From the NCBI RefSeq assembly GCF_001653715.1, contig NZ_LWHQ01000010.1:62578-126577 (forward strand): a DNA stretch of 64,000 bases, written 5' to 3'. Below are positions 45,344 through 54,800 of this stretch, piece by piece. Position numbers and translations under genes: made by a program. Below the pieces are notes generated by a model. It did not search any database. It saw only the letters and a program-made list of their open reading frames with translations, and was not told the DNA's origin. The stretch is from Methylobacterium platani (lineage in GTDB: Bacteria > Pseudomonadota > Alphaproteobacteria > Rhizobiales > Beijerinckiaceae). Numbering within the stretch: the stretch's first letter is position 1; each line of letters starts with the position of its first letter.

Positions 45344-46891
45344 GTGGACCAGGAGGGCATGGCCGAGCGCACACCCTGGGAGATCGTGCTGCCGGACGAG
45401 AGCGCGACCGAGGATCTCGGCCGCTTCCTCGCCGAGATCCTGCGGCCCGGCGACCTGGTGGCGCTCTCCGGCGGGCTCGGCGGCGGCAAGACGACGCTGG
45501 CCCGGGCGGTGATCCGCGAGATCGTCGGCGACCCGGATCTCGAGGTGCCGAGTCCGACCTTCACCCTCGTCCAGCCCTACGAGGGCCGGACCGGGCAGGC
45601 GGTCGTCCATGCCGACCTGTACCGCCTGCGCGGGCCCGACGAGCTGGTCGAGCTCGGCTTCGACGAGCTGACCGAGCGCGCGATCGCCCTCGTCGAGTGG
45701 CCCGACCGGCTGCCGCCGCGCCACGGCCCGACGCTCGCCATCGACCTCTCCCTCAAGCCCGAATTCGGCGACGACGCCCGCCTTGCCCGCCTGATCGGCG
45801 GCGGGGGCCTGGGCGGCCGGCTGATGCGCGCCCGGGCGCTGCGCGTCCTCCTCGACCGCTCCGGCTGGGGCGAGGCCGAGCGCTTCCACATGCAGGGCGA
45901 CGCCTCGAGCCGGTCCTACGAGCGCCTGGTCAATCCGGACGGCGCCAAGGCGGTGCTGATGATCTCGCCGCCCAGGGCCGACGGGCCGCCGGTGCGGGAC
46001 GGCAAGCCCTACAGCGCCATCGTGCACCTCGCCGAGAGCGTGCACGCCTTCGTGGCGCTCGATCGCGGCCTGCGGGCGCTCGGCCTCTCGGCGCCGAAGA
46101 TCCTCGGCGAGGACCTGGAGGCGGGGATCCTGATCCTCGAGGATCTCGGCACCGAGCCGGTGGCCGACCAGAACGGGCCGCGGCCCGAGCGCTACGCCGA
46201 GGCCGTGAAGGTGCTGGCGCGCCTGCACGGCACGAGCCTGCCCTCCGTCCTGCCGGTGGCCGAGGGCCGCGACCACGTGCTGCCGCCCTACGACCGCGAG
46301 GCGCTGCTGTTCGAGGCCGAGCTCCTGCCCGAATGGTACGCACCCTACGTGGCCAATTCCCCGCTGCCGCCGGCGGCGCGGGCCGCCTTCGTCGCGGCCT
46401 GGAGCGAGGCGCTCGAGGGCCTCGAATCCGAGGCCCGGACCTGGACCCTGCGCGACTACCACTCGCCCAACCTGATCTGGCTGCCGGACCGCGACGGGAT
46501 CGAGCGCATCGGCCTGATCGACTTCCAGGACGCGGTCCTGGGGCATCCGGCCTACGACGTCGCCTCGCTGCTGCAGGATGCCCGGGTCGACGCCAGCGCC
46601 GAGTTCGAGCTGCGCCTGCTCGGCCTCTACGCCCGCGAGCGGAAACTGCGCGACGCCGAGTTCGACATGCAGGGCTTCGCCCGCGCCTACGCGGTGCTGG
46701 CGGCGCAACGCGCCACCAAGATCCTCGGCATCTTCGCCCGCCTCGACCGGCGCGACGGCAAGCCGGGCTACCTCGCCCACCTGCCGCGCATCGAGGGATA
46801 CCTCGCCCGCAACCTCGCCCACCCGGCGCTCGCCGGCGTGCGCGCCTGGTACGCCGAGCACCTGCCGCGCCTCTGCCCCACCGAGCCCTGA
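45344..46891 (+). CDS. TsaE-AmgK fusion: tRNA t6A factor joined to amino-sugar kinase
   Basis: Two enzymes lie in one frame of about 515 residues. The first 150 are TsaE, the ATPase needed for t6A37 of tRNA, with LSGGLGGGKTTLARAVIREI (Walker A) and VPSPTFTLVQPYEG. From about residue 165 comes an aminoglycoside-phosphotransferase fold like AmgK (MurNAc/GlcNAc anomeric kinase), with FHMQGDASSRSYERLVNPDG, the catalytic loop LRDYHSPNLIWL and IGLIDFQDAVLGHPAYDVAS. GTG 45344 has GAGGA 7 bases upstream; GTG 45326 and ATG 45359 are alternatives. The murU-like gene follows 24 bases later, so the second half serves cell-wall sugar recycling. The fusion is known in this class from memory. Confidence 0.9.
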   Translation: MDQEGMAERTPWEIVLPDESATEDLGRFLAEILRPGDLVALSGGLGGGKTTLARAVIREIVGDPDLEVPSPTFTLVQPYEGRTGQAVVHADLYRLRGPDELVELGFDELTERAIALVEWPDRLPPRHGPTLAIDLSLKPEFGDDARLARLIGGGGLGGRLMRARALRVLLDRSGWGEAERFHMQGDASSRSYERLVNPDGAKAVLMISPPRADGPPVRDGKPYSAIVHLAESVHAFVALDRGLRALGLSAPKILGEDLEAGILILEDLGTEPVADQNGPRPERYAEAVKVLARLHGTSLPSVLPVAEGRDHVLPPYDREALLFEAELLPEWYAPYVANSPLPPAARAAFVAAWSEALEGLESEARTWTLRDYHSPNLIWLPDRDGIERIGLIDFQDAVLGHPAYDVASLLQDARVDASAEFELRLLGLYARERKLRDAEFDMQGFARAYAVLAAQRATKILGIFARLDRRDGKPGYLAHLPRIEGYLARNLAHPALAGVRAWYAEHLPRLCPTEP

Positions 46892-46915
46892 TCGTTCCGA
46901 CGAAACCCAGCCGCG

Positions 46916-47659
46916 ATGACCGATTCCCCAAGCTCCGCCGTGATGCGTGCCTTCGTGCTGGCCGCGGGCCTCGGCAAGCGCATGCGCCCGATCACCGTCA
47001 CCACCCCGAAGCCCCTGGTCGAGGTCGCCGGCAAGTCGCTCGTCGACTACGCCCTCGACCGGATCGCCGAGGCCGGGATCCCGGAGGCGGTGGTGAACGT
47101 GCACTACCTCGCCGACCTGATGGAGGCGCATCTGGTGCGCCGGCGCGCGGGCCCGCGCATCACGATCTCGGACGAGCGCGACCGGCTGCTCGAGACCGGC
47201 GGCGGCGTGAAGAAGGCGCTGCCGCTCCTCGGGGCCGCGCCGTTCATGGTGCTGAACTCCGATTCGTTCTGGCTCGAAGGCCCGCAGCCGAATCTCCGCC
47301 GCCTCGTCGCCGCCTGGGACCCGGAGCGGATGGACATGCTGCTGCTGCTCGCCTCCGCGGCGACCAGCCTCGGCTATGACGGCCCGGGCGACTTCCACAT
47401 GGACAAGGAGGGCCGCCTGGCCCGCAGGGCCGAGCGAGAGGTCTCGCCCTTCGTCTATGCCGGCGTGGCGATCCTGAAGCCCGGGCTGTTCGCCGACACG
47501 CCGGAGGGCTCGTTCTCGCTCAACCTGCTGTTCGACCGCGCCATCGCGGCCGAACGCCTGTTCGGGCTTCGCCTCGACGGCCAGTGGCTCCATGTCGGTA
47601 CGCCCGAGGCCCTGCGCGACGCCGAGGAGCGGGTGAAGGCCAGCGCGACGCAGCCGTGA
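46916..47659 (+). CDS. murU: N-acetylmuramate-1-phosphate uridylyltransferase, MurU-like
   Basis: This 247-residue nucleotidyltransferase has the N-terminal signature FVLAAGLGKRMRPITVTTPK, followed by PLVEVAGKSLVDYALDRI, and an active-site NSDSFW. It matches MurU, which uses UTP and MurNAc-1-phosphate to make UDP-MurNAc, bypassing MurA (the fosfomycin target). Its product pathway follows directly from the AmgK domain encoded upstream. A related mannose-1-phosphate guanylyltransferase cannot be excluded from sequence alone, but the pairing with AmgK argues for MurU. Confidence 0.88.
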   Translation: MTDSPSSAVMRAFVLAAGLGKRMRPITVTTPKPLVEVAGKSLVDYALDRIAEAGIPEAVVNVHYLADLMEAHLVRRRAGPRITISDERDRLLETGGGVKKALPLLGAAPFMVLNSDSFWLEGPQPNLRRLVAAWDPERMDMLLLLASAATSLGYDGPGDFHMDKEGRLARRAEREVSPFVYAGVAILKPGLFADTPEGSFSLNLLFDRAIAAERLFGLRLDGQWLHVGTPEALRDAEERVKASATQP

Positions 47660-47668
47660 TCGGCTCTT

Positions 47669-47689
47669 CCCTCCCCACAAGGGGGAGGG
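47669..47689 (+). terminator. Hairpin after murU
   Basis: CCCTCCCC (47669-47676) and GGGGAGGG (47682-47689) are exact reverse complements within ten bases of the stop region. There is no T-run. The arms resemble those of the long repeat at 51398-51666. Confidence 0.45.
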
Positions 47690-47729
47690 GGCGCTCCTTC
47701 GTCAGTCGACACGCTCGCGCGGACCCCGC

Positions 47730-48227
47730 ATGCTCCCCGGTTTCTCGCTTCATCCCCTCGACGACCTCGACGCGGTTCTGGCCCTCAACGCCGCCAACGC
47801 CGCCGAGACCTCGCACCTCGACGAACCGGCCCTGCGCGCCCTGATCGACCAGTCCTTCCTGGCTGCCGCCGTCACCGGCCCGGGCGGCCTCGCCGCCTTC
47901 CTGATCGCCCTCGACCAGGACGCCTCCTACGCCAGCCCGAATTTCCGCTGGTTCCAAGGCCGCTACCCGGGCTTCGTCTACGTCGACCGGATCGTCACGG
48001 CGCCGGCCGCGCGCGGCCGCGGGCTCGCCCGCGCGCTCTACGAGACCCTGTTCGCCCGGGCCGCGAGCGCGGGCCACGAGCGGATCGCCTGCGAGGTCAA
48101 CCGCGTGCCGCCGAACCCGGGCTCCGACGCCTTCCACGCCGCCCTCGGCTTCCGGGAGGTCGGCACGGCCGCGATCCACCAGGGCACGAAGACCGTGCGC
48201 TACCTCCTGCGCGGGGTCGCGCGGTGA
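47730..48227 (+). CDS. GNAT family N-acetyltransferase
   Basis: This 165-residue acetyl-CoA-dependent transferase has YVDRIVTAPAARGRGLARAL, which gives motif A (RGRGLA pyrophosphate loop). ALGFREVGTAAI near the end is motif B. The substrate is unknown. Its stop overlaps the GTG of addB (GTGA), so the two are co-expressed, though a functional link to recombination is not evident. Confidence 0.88.
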   Translation: MLPGFSLHPLDDLDAVLALNAANAAETSHLDEPALRALIDQSFLAAAVTGPGGLAAFLIALDQDASYASPNFRWFQGRYPGFVYVDRIVTAPAARGRGLARALYETLFARAASAGHERIACEVNRVPPNPGSDAFHAALGFREVGTAAIHQGTKTVRYLLRGVAR

Positions 48228-51200
48228 GCGGGGAGCACGTCTTCACCATCCCGCCGGGGGTACCCTTCCTCGATACGCTCGCCGAGGCGCTGCTGTCGGG
48301 CCGCCTCGTCGGCGACCTCGCCGGCGGGCCGTTCGGCCTTGCCGCGGTCACGCTCTACCTGCCGACCCGCCGCGCCGCCCGGGCGCTCGCGGCGATCCTG
48401 GCGCGGGAATGCGGCCCGGCGGCGCTCCTGCCCCGCATGGTGCCGCTCGGCGAGGCCGACGAGGCCGAGCTCGACCTGCTGTCGGCACCACCCGGCGAGC
48501 GCCGCGACGAGGTCCTGCGGCCGCCGATCCCCGCCCTCGAGCGCCGGCTGATCCTGGCGCGCCTGGTCCAGGCCTGGGCCGGCACCGTCGACCGCCAGCT
48601 CCTGCCGCTCGGCGACGAGGTACCGTTCCGGGTGCCGTCCTCCCCCGCCGACGCGATCGGCCTCGCCGCCGACCTGGAAGGGCTGATGGACAGCCTCACC
48701 GTCGAGGGCCTGCCCTGGGACGACATCGCCGGCGCCGTCGAGGCCGAGCATTCGCGCTACTTCTCGCTGACCCTCGACTTCGTGCGCATCGCCGCCGAGC
48801 ACTGGCCGAAGATCCTGGCCGCGCGCGGCGTCGCCGACCCGGTCGAGCGCGGCCGTGCCCTGGTGCTGGCCGAGGCCGCGCGCCTCACCCGCGAGCGCCC
48901 GGCCGAGCCGGTGATCGTCGCCGGCTCGACCGGCTCGGTGCCGGCCACCGCCCGCCTCATCGCGGCGATCGCGCGATTGCCCCGCGGCGCCGTGGTGCTG
49001 CCGGGCCTCGACCGCGACCTCGACGCCGCCGGCTGGGCCGCGATCGACCCGGGCGGCGACGGCGAGGCGGCGGCGCACGCCCACCCGCAGGCGGTGCTCC
49101 ACCGCCTGGTCGGCAAGGGATTCCTCGCCCTCGACCGGGCCGACATCGCCCCCCTCGGCAGCCCGGACGCCGCCGCGGCGGCCCGGGCGGCGCTGCTGTC
49201 GCAGGCCCTGCGCCCCGCCGAGACTACCGATGCCTGGGCCGATCTCGATCCGGCCGTCCGCCGGGCGCTCGCCCGCGACGGCGCCGCCGGGATCCGGGTG
49301 GTCGAGGCCGCCGACGAGCGCGAGGAGGCGCTGGCCATCGCGGTCGCCCTGCGCGAGGCGCTGGAGCGGCCCGGGCGGACGGCCGCCCTCATCACCCCGG
49401 ACCGGGCGCTCGCGCTGCGGGTCGCCGCCGAGCTGCGCCGCTGGGACATCGTCGCCGACGATTCCGCCGGCGAGCCGCTCGCCCGCAGCCCGGCCGGGCG
49501 CCTGGCGCGGCTCGCCGCCGACGTCGCGGTGCTCGACGCCAAGCCCGAGCGGGTGCTGGCGCTCCTCGCCCACCCGCTGGTGCGCCTCGGCCTGACCCGG
49601 GCGGAGGTGGAGCGGGCGGCGAGCGCGCTGGAGATCGGGTGCTTGCGCGGTCCTGCCCCCGCCAAGGGGTTCTCGGGCATCGCCGAGGCTCTGAGCCTCG
49701 CCCGGACCGAGGACCGCCCGCGCGATCCGCGCCCGCGCCGGCGCCTCGGCGCCGAGGAGTGGGACGCGGCCGAGGACCTGCTGCTGCGCCTCTCGGTCGC
49801 CTTCCGCGACTTCGTCGCCGACGAGGACGACGCGCCCGACGACCTGATCGCCGTCGCGAAGCGCCATCGCGCCGCCTGCGACCTCCTGATGGCGGGCGCC
49901 GAGGAGGACGAGCCGGATGCCGATGCCGAGCCCGACGCCTCCGTGGCGGTGCTCGACGCGCTGTTCGACGACATGGAACTGGCCGAGCCGGGCCTGCTCG
50001 CCGGTCGCTTCTCGGACTATCCCGCCTTCTTCACCGCGCTCGCGCGCGAGCGGGTGGTGTCGCGGCGCAACGCCAGCCCGCACCCGCGGCTGCGCATCCT
50101 CGGCCTGCTCGAGGCGCGGCTCCTCTCCGTCGACCGGGTGGTGCTCGGCGGCCTCGACGAGGGGGTCTGGCCACCCAAGGCCGAGACCGACGCCTTCCTC
50201 AACCGGCCGATGCGCGGCCGCGTCGGCCTCGCCCCGCCGGAGCGGCGCCTCGGCCAGACCGCGCACGACTTCGTCCAGGCGCTGGGCTGCCCCGACGCGA
50301 TCGTCACCCGGGCGCACAAGCGCGAGGGCGCGCCGACCGTGCCGTCGCGCTTCCTGCAGCGGCTGCGCGCCTTCTCGGGCGAGGAGAGGTGGGGGGAGCT
50401 CGTTCAGGGCGGGCAGCGCTTCCGGGCGCTCGCCGCCGCGATCGATGCCGGCACCGCCCCCGTGCCGCCGCGCCTGCGCCGCCCGGCGCCCCGGCCCGAC
50501 CCGGCCCTGTTCCCGCGCTCGCTCAGCGTCACCGAGATCGAGACCCTGGTGCGCGATCCCTACGGGATCTTCGCCCGCCACGTGCTCGGCCTCGACGCCC
50601 TCGAACCGGTGGCGGTGCAGCCGAGCGCCAGCGACCGCGGCACCATCGTGCACGACGTGCTCGGCGGCTTCGCCGAGCGCTTTCCGGAAGCCCTGCCGGC
50701 CCTCGACGAGGCCGAGCAGGTCCTCTACGCGCTCGCCGCCAACGCCTTCGCGCCGATCTCGGACGCCTATCCGGAACTCTACGCCGAGTGGTGGCCGCGC
50801 TTCGTGCGCCTTGCCGAGGCGTTCCTGGCCTGGGAGGCCGAGCGCCGCCCCGGCCTGCGGCGCGTCGATGCCGAGACCGGCGGGCGCTGGGCCCTCGACA
50901 TCCCGGGCGGCCACGTCCTGACGCTGCGCGCCCGCGCCGACCGGATCGAGACCCGCCGGGACGGCGGCCACACGATCATCGACTTCAAGACCGGCCAGCC
51001 GCCGAGCGCCCGCGAGGTCTTCGCCGGCTTCTCGCCTCAGCTGACGCTCGAGGCCGCGATGCTGCGCGCCGGCGCCTTCAAGGGCCTGCCGCCCACCGCC
51101 GGGACGCCGGACCTCCTCTACATCCGCGCCGGCGGCGGCAAGACGCCCCTCGACCCGGTCCCGCTCAAGGCGCCCCGCGGCGACGGGCGCGACCTGCCCG

Positions 51201-51367
51201 AGCTGGTCGAGGCCCATGTCGCGGGCCTGCGCCGGCTCGTCGGGGCGTTCATGGCCGGCGAGGCGTCCTACCTGTCGCGGCCCTACCCGAAATACGCCAA
51301 GGCCTACTCGGATTACGACCACCTGGCGCGGGTCAGGGAATGGTCGCTGATCGACGGGGAGGAGTGA
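48224..51367 (+). CDS. addB: Double-strand-break repair protein AddB
   Basis: This 1047-residue subunit of the AddAB helicase-nuclease forms the RecBCD-equivalent that loads RecA at breaks. The N-terminal inactivated helicase fold is recognisable (LYLPTRRAARALAAILAREC, EPVIVAGSTGSVPATARLIA). The C-terminal RecB-type nuclease includes DRIETRRDGGHTIIDFKTGQ with catalytic Asp and Lys. Alphaproteobacterial AddB lacks a canonical Walker A, as here. It starts within the GNAT stop. A 481-base gap with a long inverted repeat separates it from addA, which is unusual for a subunit pair. Confidence 0.94.
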   Translation: MSGEHVFTIPPGVPFLDTLAEALLSGRLVGDLAGGPFGLAAVTLYLPTRRAARALAAILARECGPAALLPRMVPLGEADEAELDLLSAPPGERRDEVLRPPIPALERRLILARLVQAWAGTVDRQLLPLGDEVPFRVPSSPADAIGLAADLEGLMDSLTVEGLPWDDIAGAVEAEHSRYFSLTLDFVRIAAEHWPKILAARGVADPVERGRALVLAEAARLTRERPAEPVIVAGSTGSVPATARLIAAIARLPRGAVVLPGLDRDLDAAGWAAIDPGGDGEAAAHAHPQAVLHRLVGKGFLALDRADIAPLGSPDAAAAARAALLSQALRPAETTDAWADLDPAVRRALARDGAAGIRVVEAADEREEALAIAVALREALERPGRTAALITPDRALALRVAAELRRWDIVADDSAGEPLARSPAGRLARLAADVAVLDAKPERVLALLAHPLVRLGLTRAEVERAASALEIGCLRGPAPAKGFSGIAEALSLARTEDRPRDPRPRRRLGAEEWDAAEDLLLRLSVAFRDFVADEDDAPDDLIAVAKRHRAACDLLMAGAEEDEPDADAEPDASVAVLDALFDDMELAEPGLLAGRFSDYPAFFTALARERVVSRRNASPHPRLRILGLLEARLLSVDRVVLGGLDEGVWPPKAETDAFLNRPMRGRVGLAPPERRLGQTAHDFVQALGCPDAIVTRAHKREGAPTVPSRFLQRLRAFSGEERWGELVQGGQRFRALAAAIDAGTAPVPPRLRRPAPRPDPALFPRSLSVTEIETLVRDPYGIFARHVLGLDALEPVAVQPSASDRGTIVHDVLGGFAERFPEALPALDEAEQVLYALAANAFAPISDAYPELYAEWWPRFVRLAEAFLAWEAERRPGLRRVDAETGGRWALDIPGGHVLTLRARADRIETRRDGGHTIIDFKTGQPPSAREVFAGFSPQLTLEAAMLRAGAFKGLPPTAGTPDLLYIRAGGGKTPLDPVPLKAPRGDGRDLPELVEAHVAGLRRLVGAFMAGEASYLSRPYPKYAKAYSDYDHLARVREWSLIDGEE

Positions 51368-51397
51368 GGGCGCGCGTGGGTTGAACCCTCGACGCAG

Positions 51398-51666
51398 GGC
51401 TGTCCGGGGAAAGGAAAAGGCGTGGGTTTCCCCTCTCCCCGCGGGCGGGGAGAGGCCTGAGCTCCGAAGGGGCTCAGGAAGCCCGCAGGGCGGGGGTGAG
51501 GGGGTGTTTCCGGAGGAGGCTCATCCGGAGACACCCCCTCACCTTCGCTCCGGCTGCGCCTACGCTTGCCGCGCCCCCGACAAGGGGGGCGCGGCCCTCC
51601 CCCCCCGCCCGCGGGGAGAGGGGGAAACCCGCGCTCGTCTCGTCTCGAACTTTTCCCCGGACAGCC
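51398..51666. repeat. Long imperfect inverted repeat between addB and addA
   Basis: Outer arms: GGCTGTCCGGGGAAA near 51398 pairs with TTTTCCCCGGACAGCC near 51651-51666. Middle arms: GTTTCCCCTCTCCCCGCGGG near 51426 pairs with CCCGCGGGGAGAGGGGGAAA near 51608. A central stem is GTGAGGGGGTGT with ACACCCCCTCAC around 51500-51541. The whole can fold into a hairpin of about 270 bases. It has no transposase and reads like a multi-copy intergenic repeat (REP/ERIC-like or MITE-like). The full gap is 51368-51848, and the rest holds only the addA leader. Confidence 0.65.
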
Positions 51667-51848
51667 TTGTGCAGGGAAGGGCAGGAGGGTTGATCCCGCG
51701 CCTCTTTCGGCGGGCGAGAGCGGAGGAATATCCCTGTGCCCCCGCCGCCACGCCCGGCGAAAACCCTGTGCACCACCCCCCGACAGCCCTTGAGGCAACG
51801 CTTCGTTCGGTGCGAGCCCGTCACTCTGGCGCGTGACCGGGAGGATCG

Positions 51849-54800
51849 ATGGGCATCGAGGGTTTCGTCGTCGATGGGCTGACGCAGGAGGCGCAGCGGC
51901 GCGCGGCGGATCCGCGGGCCTCGGCCTGGGTGTCGGCCAATGCCGGGGCGGGCAAGACCAAGGTGCTCACCGACCGGGTGGTGCGCCTGCTGCTGCACGG
52001 CGCGGCCCCGGCCAAGATCCTCTGCCTCACCTTCACCAAGGCCGCCGCCGCCAACATGGCGATCCGGGTGTTCGAGCGGCTCGGCCGCTGGGTCACCCTC
52101 GACGAGGCGGCGCTCAGGGCCGAGCTGACCGCCCTCGAGGGCGAGGCACCGGACGGCGCCACCCTGCGCCGCGCCCGCCGGCTGTTCGCCCGGGCGGTCG
52201 AGACGCCGGGCGGGCTCAAGATCGAGACCCTGCACGCGCTCTGCGAGCGGCTGCTGCACCTCGTGCCGTTCGAGGCCAACGTCCCGGCCCGCTTCGTGGT
52301 GCTGGACGAGGCCCAGACCCGCGAGGCGATCGACCGGACGATCGACAACGTGCTCGCCGACGCGGTCGACGCGCATCACCCGGATCTGGCCGCGGCGCTG
52401 AGCCTGGTCGCCCCCGAGGCGGCGGGCGAAGCCCTGCGCCGGGCGATGGTGGCGGCGGTGCAGAACCGGAGCCTGACCGGCCATCCCGACGGGGTGCCGG
52501 CCCGCCTCGACGCCCTGCGCGACGCGCTCGGGCTCGCACCCGACGAGACCCTGCGGACGATCGAGGCGCGGATGCTCGACGGCGGGCCCGACCTCGCCGG
52601 CCTCGCGGCGGCCCTGCGCACCGGCAAGGCCACCGACGAGAAGCGCGCCGACGCGCTCGCGCTCGCGAGCGCGACCGACGGGCCGGCCCGGCTGACGCTC
52701 ACGCTGGCGGCGTTCTTCAAGGACGAGGGCGAGGGCGACCCCTACGCCGCCGCCTCCCTCGGCACCAAGGCGGTGCCGGCGGCGGCGAAGGAGGCGCTGC
52801 TCGCCGAGCAGGCCCGGCTCGGCGCCTTGCGCGACCGCCTCAAGGCCGCCCGGGCGCATGCCCGCACCGAGGCCCTGTTCACGCTCGCCGCCGAGATCCA
52901 CCGCCGGATGGAGGCGCAGAAGGCGCGCCTCGGCGCCCTCGACTTCGACGACCTGATCCACAAGACCCTCGATCTGCTGACCCGGGTCGATTCGGCCTGG
53001 GTGCTCTACAAGCTCGATCGCGGCGTCGACCACGTGCTGATCGACGAGGCGCAGGACACCAACCCGCAGCAATGGGAGATCCTGCGCCGGATCACCGAGG
53101 ATTTCTGCGCCGGGGAGGGGGCCCGGGAGGCCGCGGGCGGGCTCGCCCGCACCCGCTTCGCCGTCGGCGACCCCAAGCAGTCGATCTACAGCTTCCAGGG
53201 CGCGGCGCCGGAAGAGTTCGAGACCACGCGGCGGGCCTGGCGGCGCGATGCGGAAGGCGCCGGCATGCCGTTCGCCGATGTCGGGCTCACCCTGTCGTTC
53301 CGCTCGGCCATCGGCGTGCTGCGGGCGGTCGACGCCACCTTCGGGATCGAGGACCATTACCGCGGCCTGTCCTTCGGCGACACCGCGATCGGCACCGTGC
53401 ATTCCACCGCGCGTGTCCGAGCGCCGGGCCAAATCGAGCTGTGGCCGGTCGAGCGCCCGAGCGCCGAGGAGGAGCCCGACGCCTGGACCCACCCGGTCGA
53501 TGCGATCGAGGCGGGCGCACCCGCCCTCGTCACGGCGCGCCGGGTGGCGCGGGCGGTGCGGCTCTGGACGACGCAAGGCGACGAATCCGGCCGGGTCTGG
53601 CGGCCCGGCGAGGTCCTGATCCTGGTGCGCAAGCGCTCCGCCGCCTTCGAGGGCGTGATCCGGGCGCTCAAGGCCGAGGGCGTGCCGGTCGCCGGCCAGG
53701 ACCGCCTCGATATCGCCGCCCACATCGCCGTCCTCGACCTCGTGGCGGCCGGGCGCGCCGCGCTCCTGCCGCAGGACGACCTGACCCTCGCCACCGCGTT
53801 GAAGACGCCGCTCGTCGGCCTGAGCGACGACGACCTCGTCGGCATCGCGGCGGGCCGCGACCCGGCCGAATCGCTCGTCGCGGCGCTGCGCCGCCGCGCG
53901 GAGGCGGGCGACCCGGCGGCGGAGCGCGGCGCCGCGTCCCTCGACCACTGGATCGACCTCGCCCGGATGCACGGACCGTTCGGCTTCTACGCCGAGCTGC
54001 TCGGGCCGTGCGGCGGCCGGGCGCTGCTGGTCCAGCGCCTCGGCGGCGAGGCGGGCGACGCGATCGACGTGTTCCTGACCGCCGCCGCCCAGGCCGAGGC
54101 CGGGCCCGACGCGCCCTCGCTGACCGGCTTCCTGTCCCGCTACGCCCCGAGCGGCGGGCGCGACGCCGGCGGCCACACGGTGAAGCGCGACCTCGATTCC
54201 GCCCGCGACGAGGTGCGGGTGATGACGGTGCACGGCGCCAAGGGGCTGGAGGCGCCGCTGGTGCTGGTGCTCGACGGCTGCGACGCGCTCGGCCGCGACC
54301 CGGCCCTGATCCCGATGCGGCTGACGGACGGCAGCACCGTGCCGGTCTGGTCGAGCGCCAAGGCCTATGATTCTCCGGCGATCGCGGCCGCCCGCGACGC
54401 GCTCCACGCCAAGGCCGGCGAGGAGCACAACCGCCTGCTCTACGTCGCCATGACCCGGGCCAAGGACCGGCTGGTGATCGCGCCGTATTCCGGCAACGAC
54501 AAGGAGACCCCGGCCGCGGCCTGGTGCGAGATGATCCGCCGCGGCCTGGTGAAGGAATTCGGCGGCGTCGAGATCGCCGAGATGCCCTACGGCCCGTCGG
54601 AGAGCTGGCGCGAGGGCGCCGCCCTGCCCGAGGCGCCCTCGGCGCCCGAGGGCGTCTCGGAGCCCGAATCCGTCCCGGACTGGCTGCACCGGGCGGTGAC
54701 GCCGGAGGCCGAGCCGCTGCCGCCGCTCCGCCCCTCCGGCCTCGGCGCCGCCGACGAGCCGCGTCGCTCGGACGCCCGCTCGAGCGACCCGGCGGCGCGC

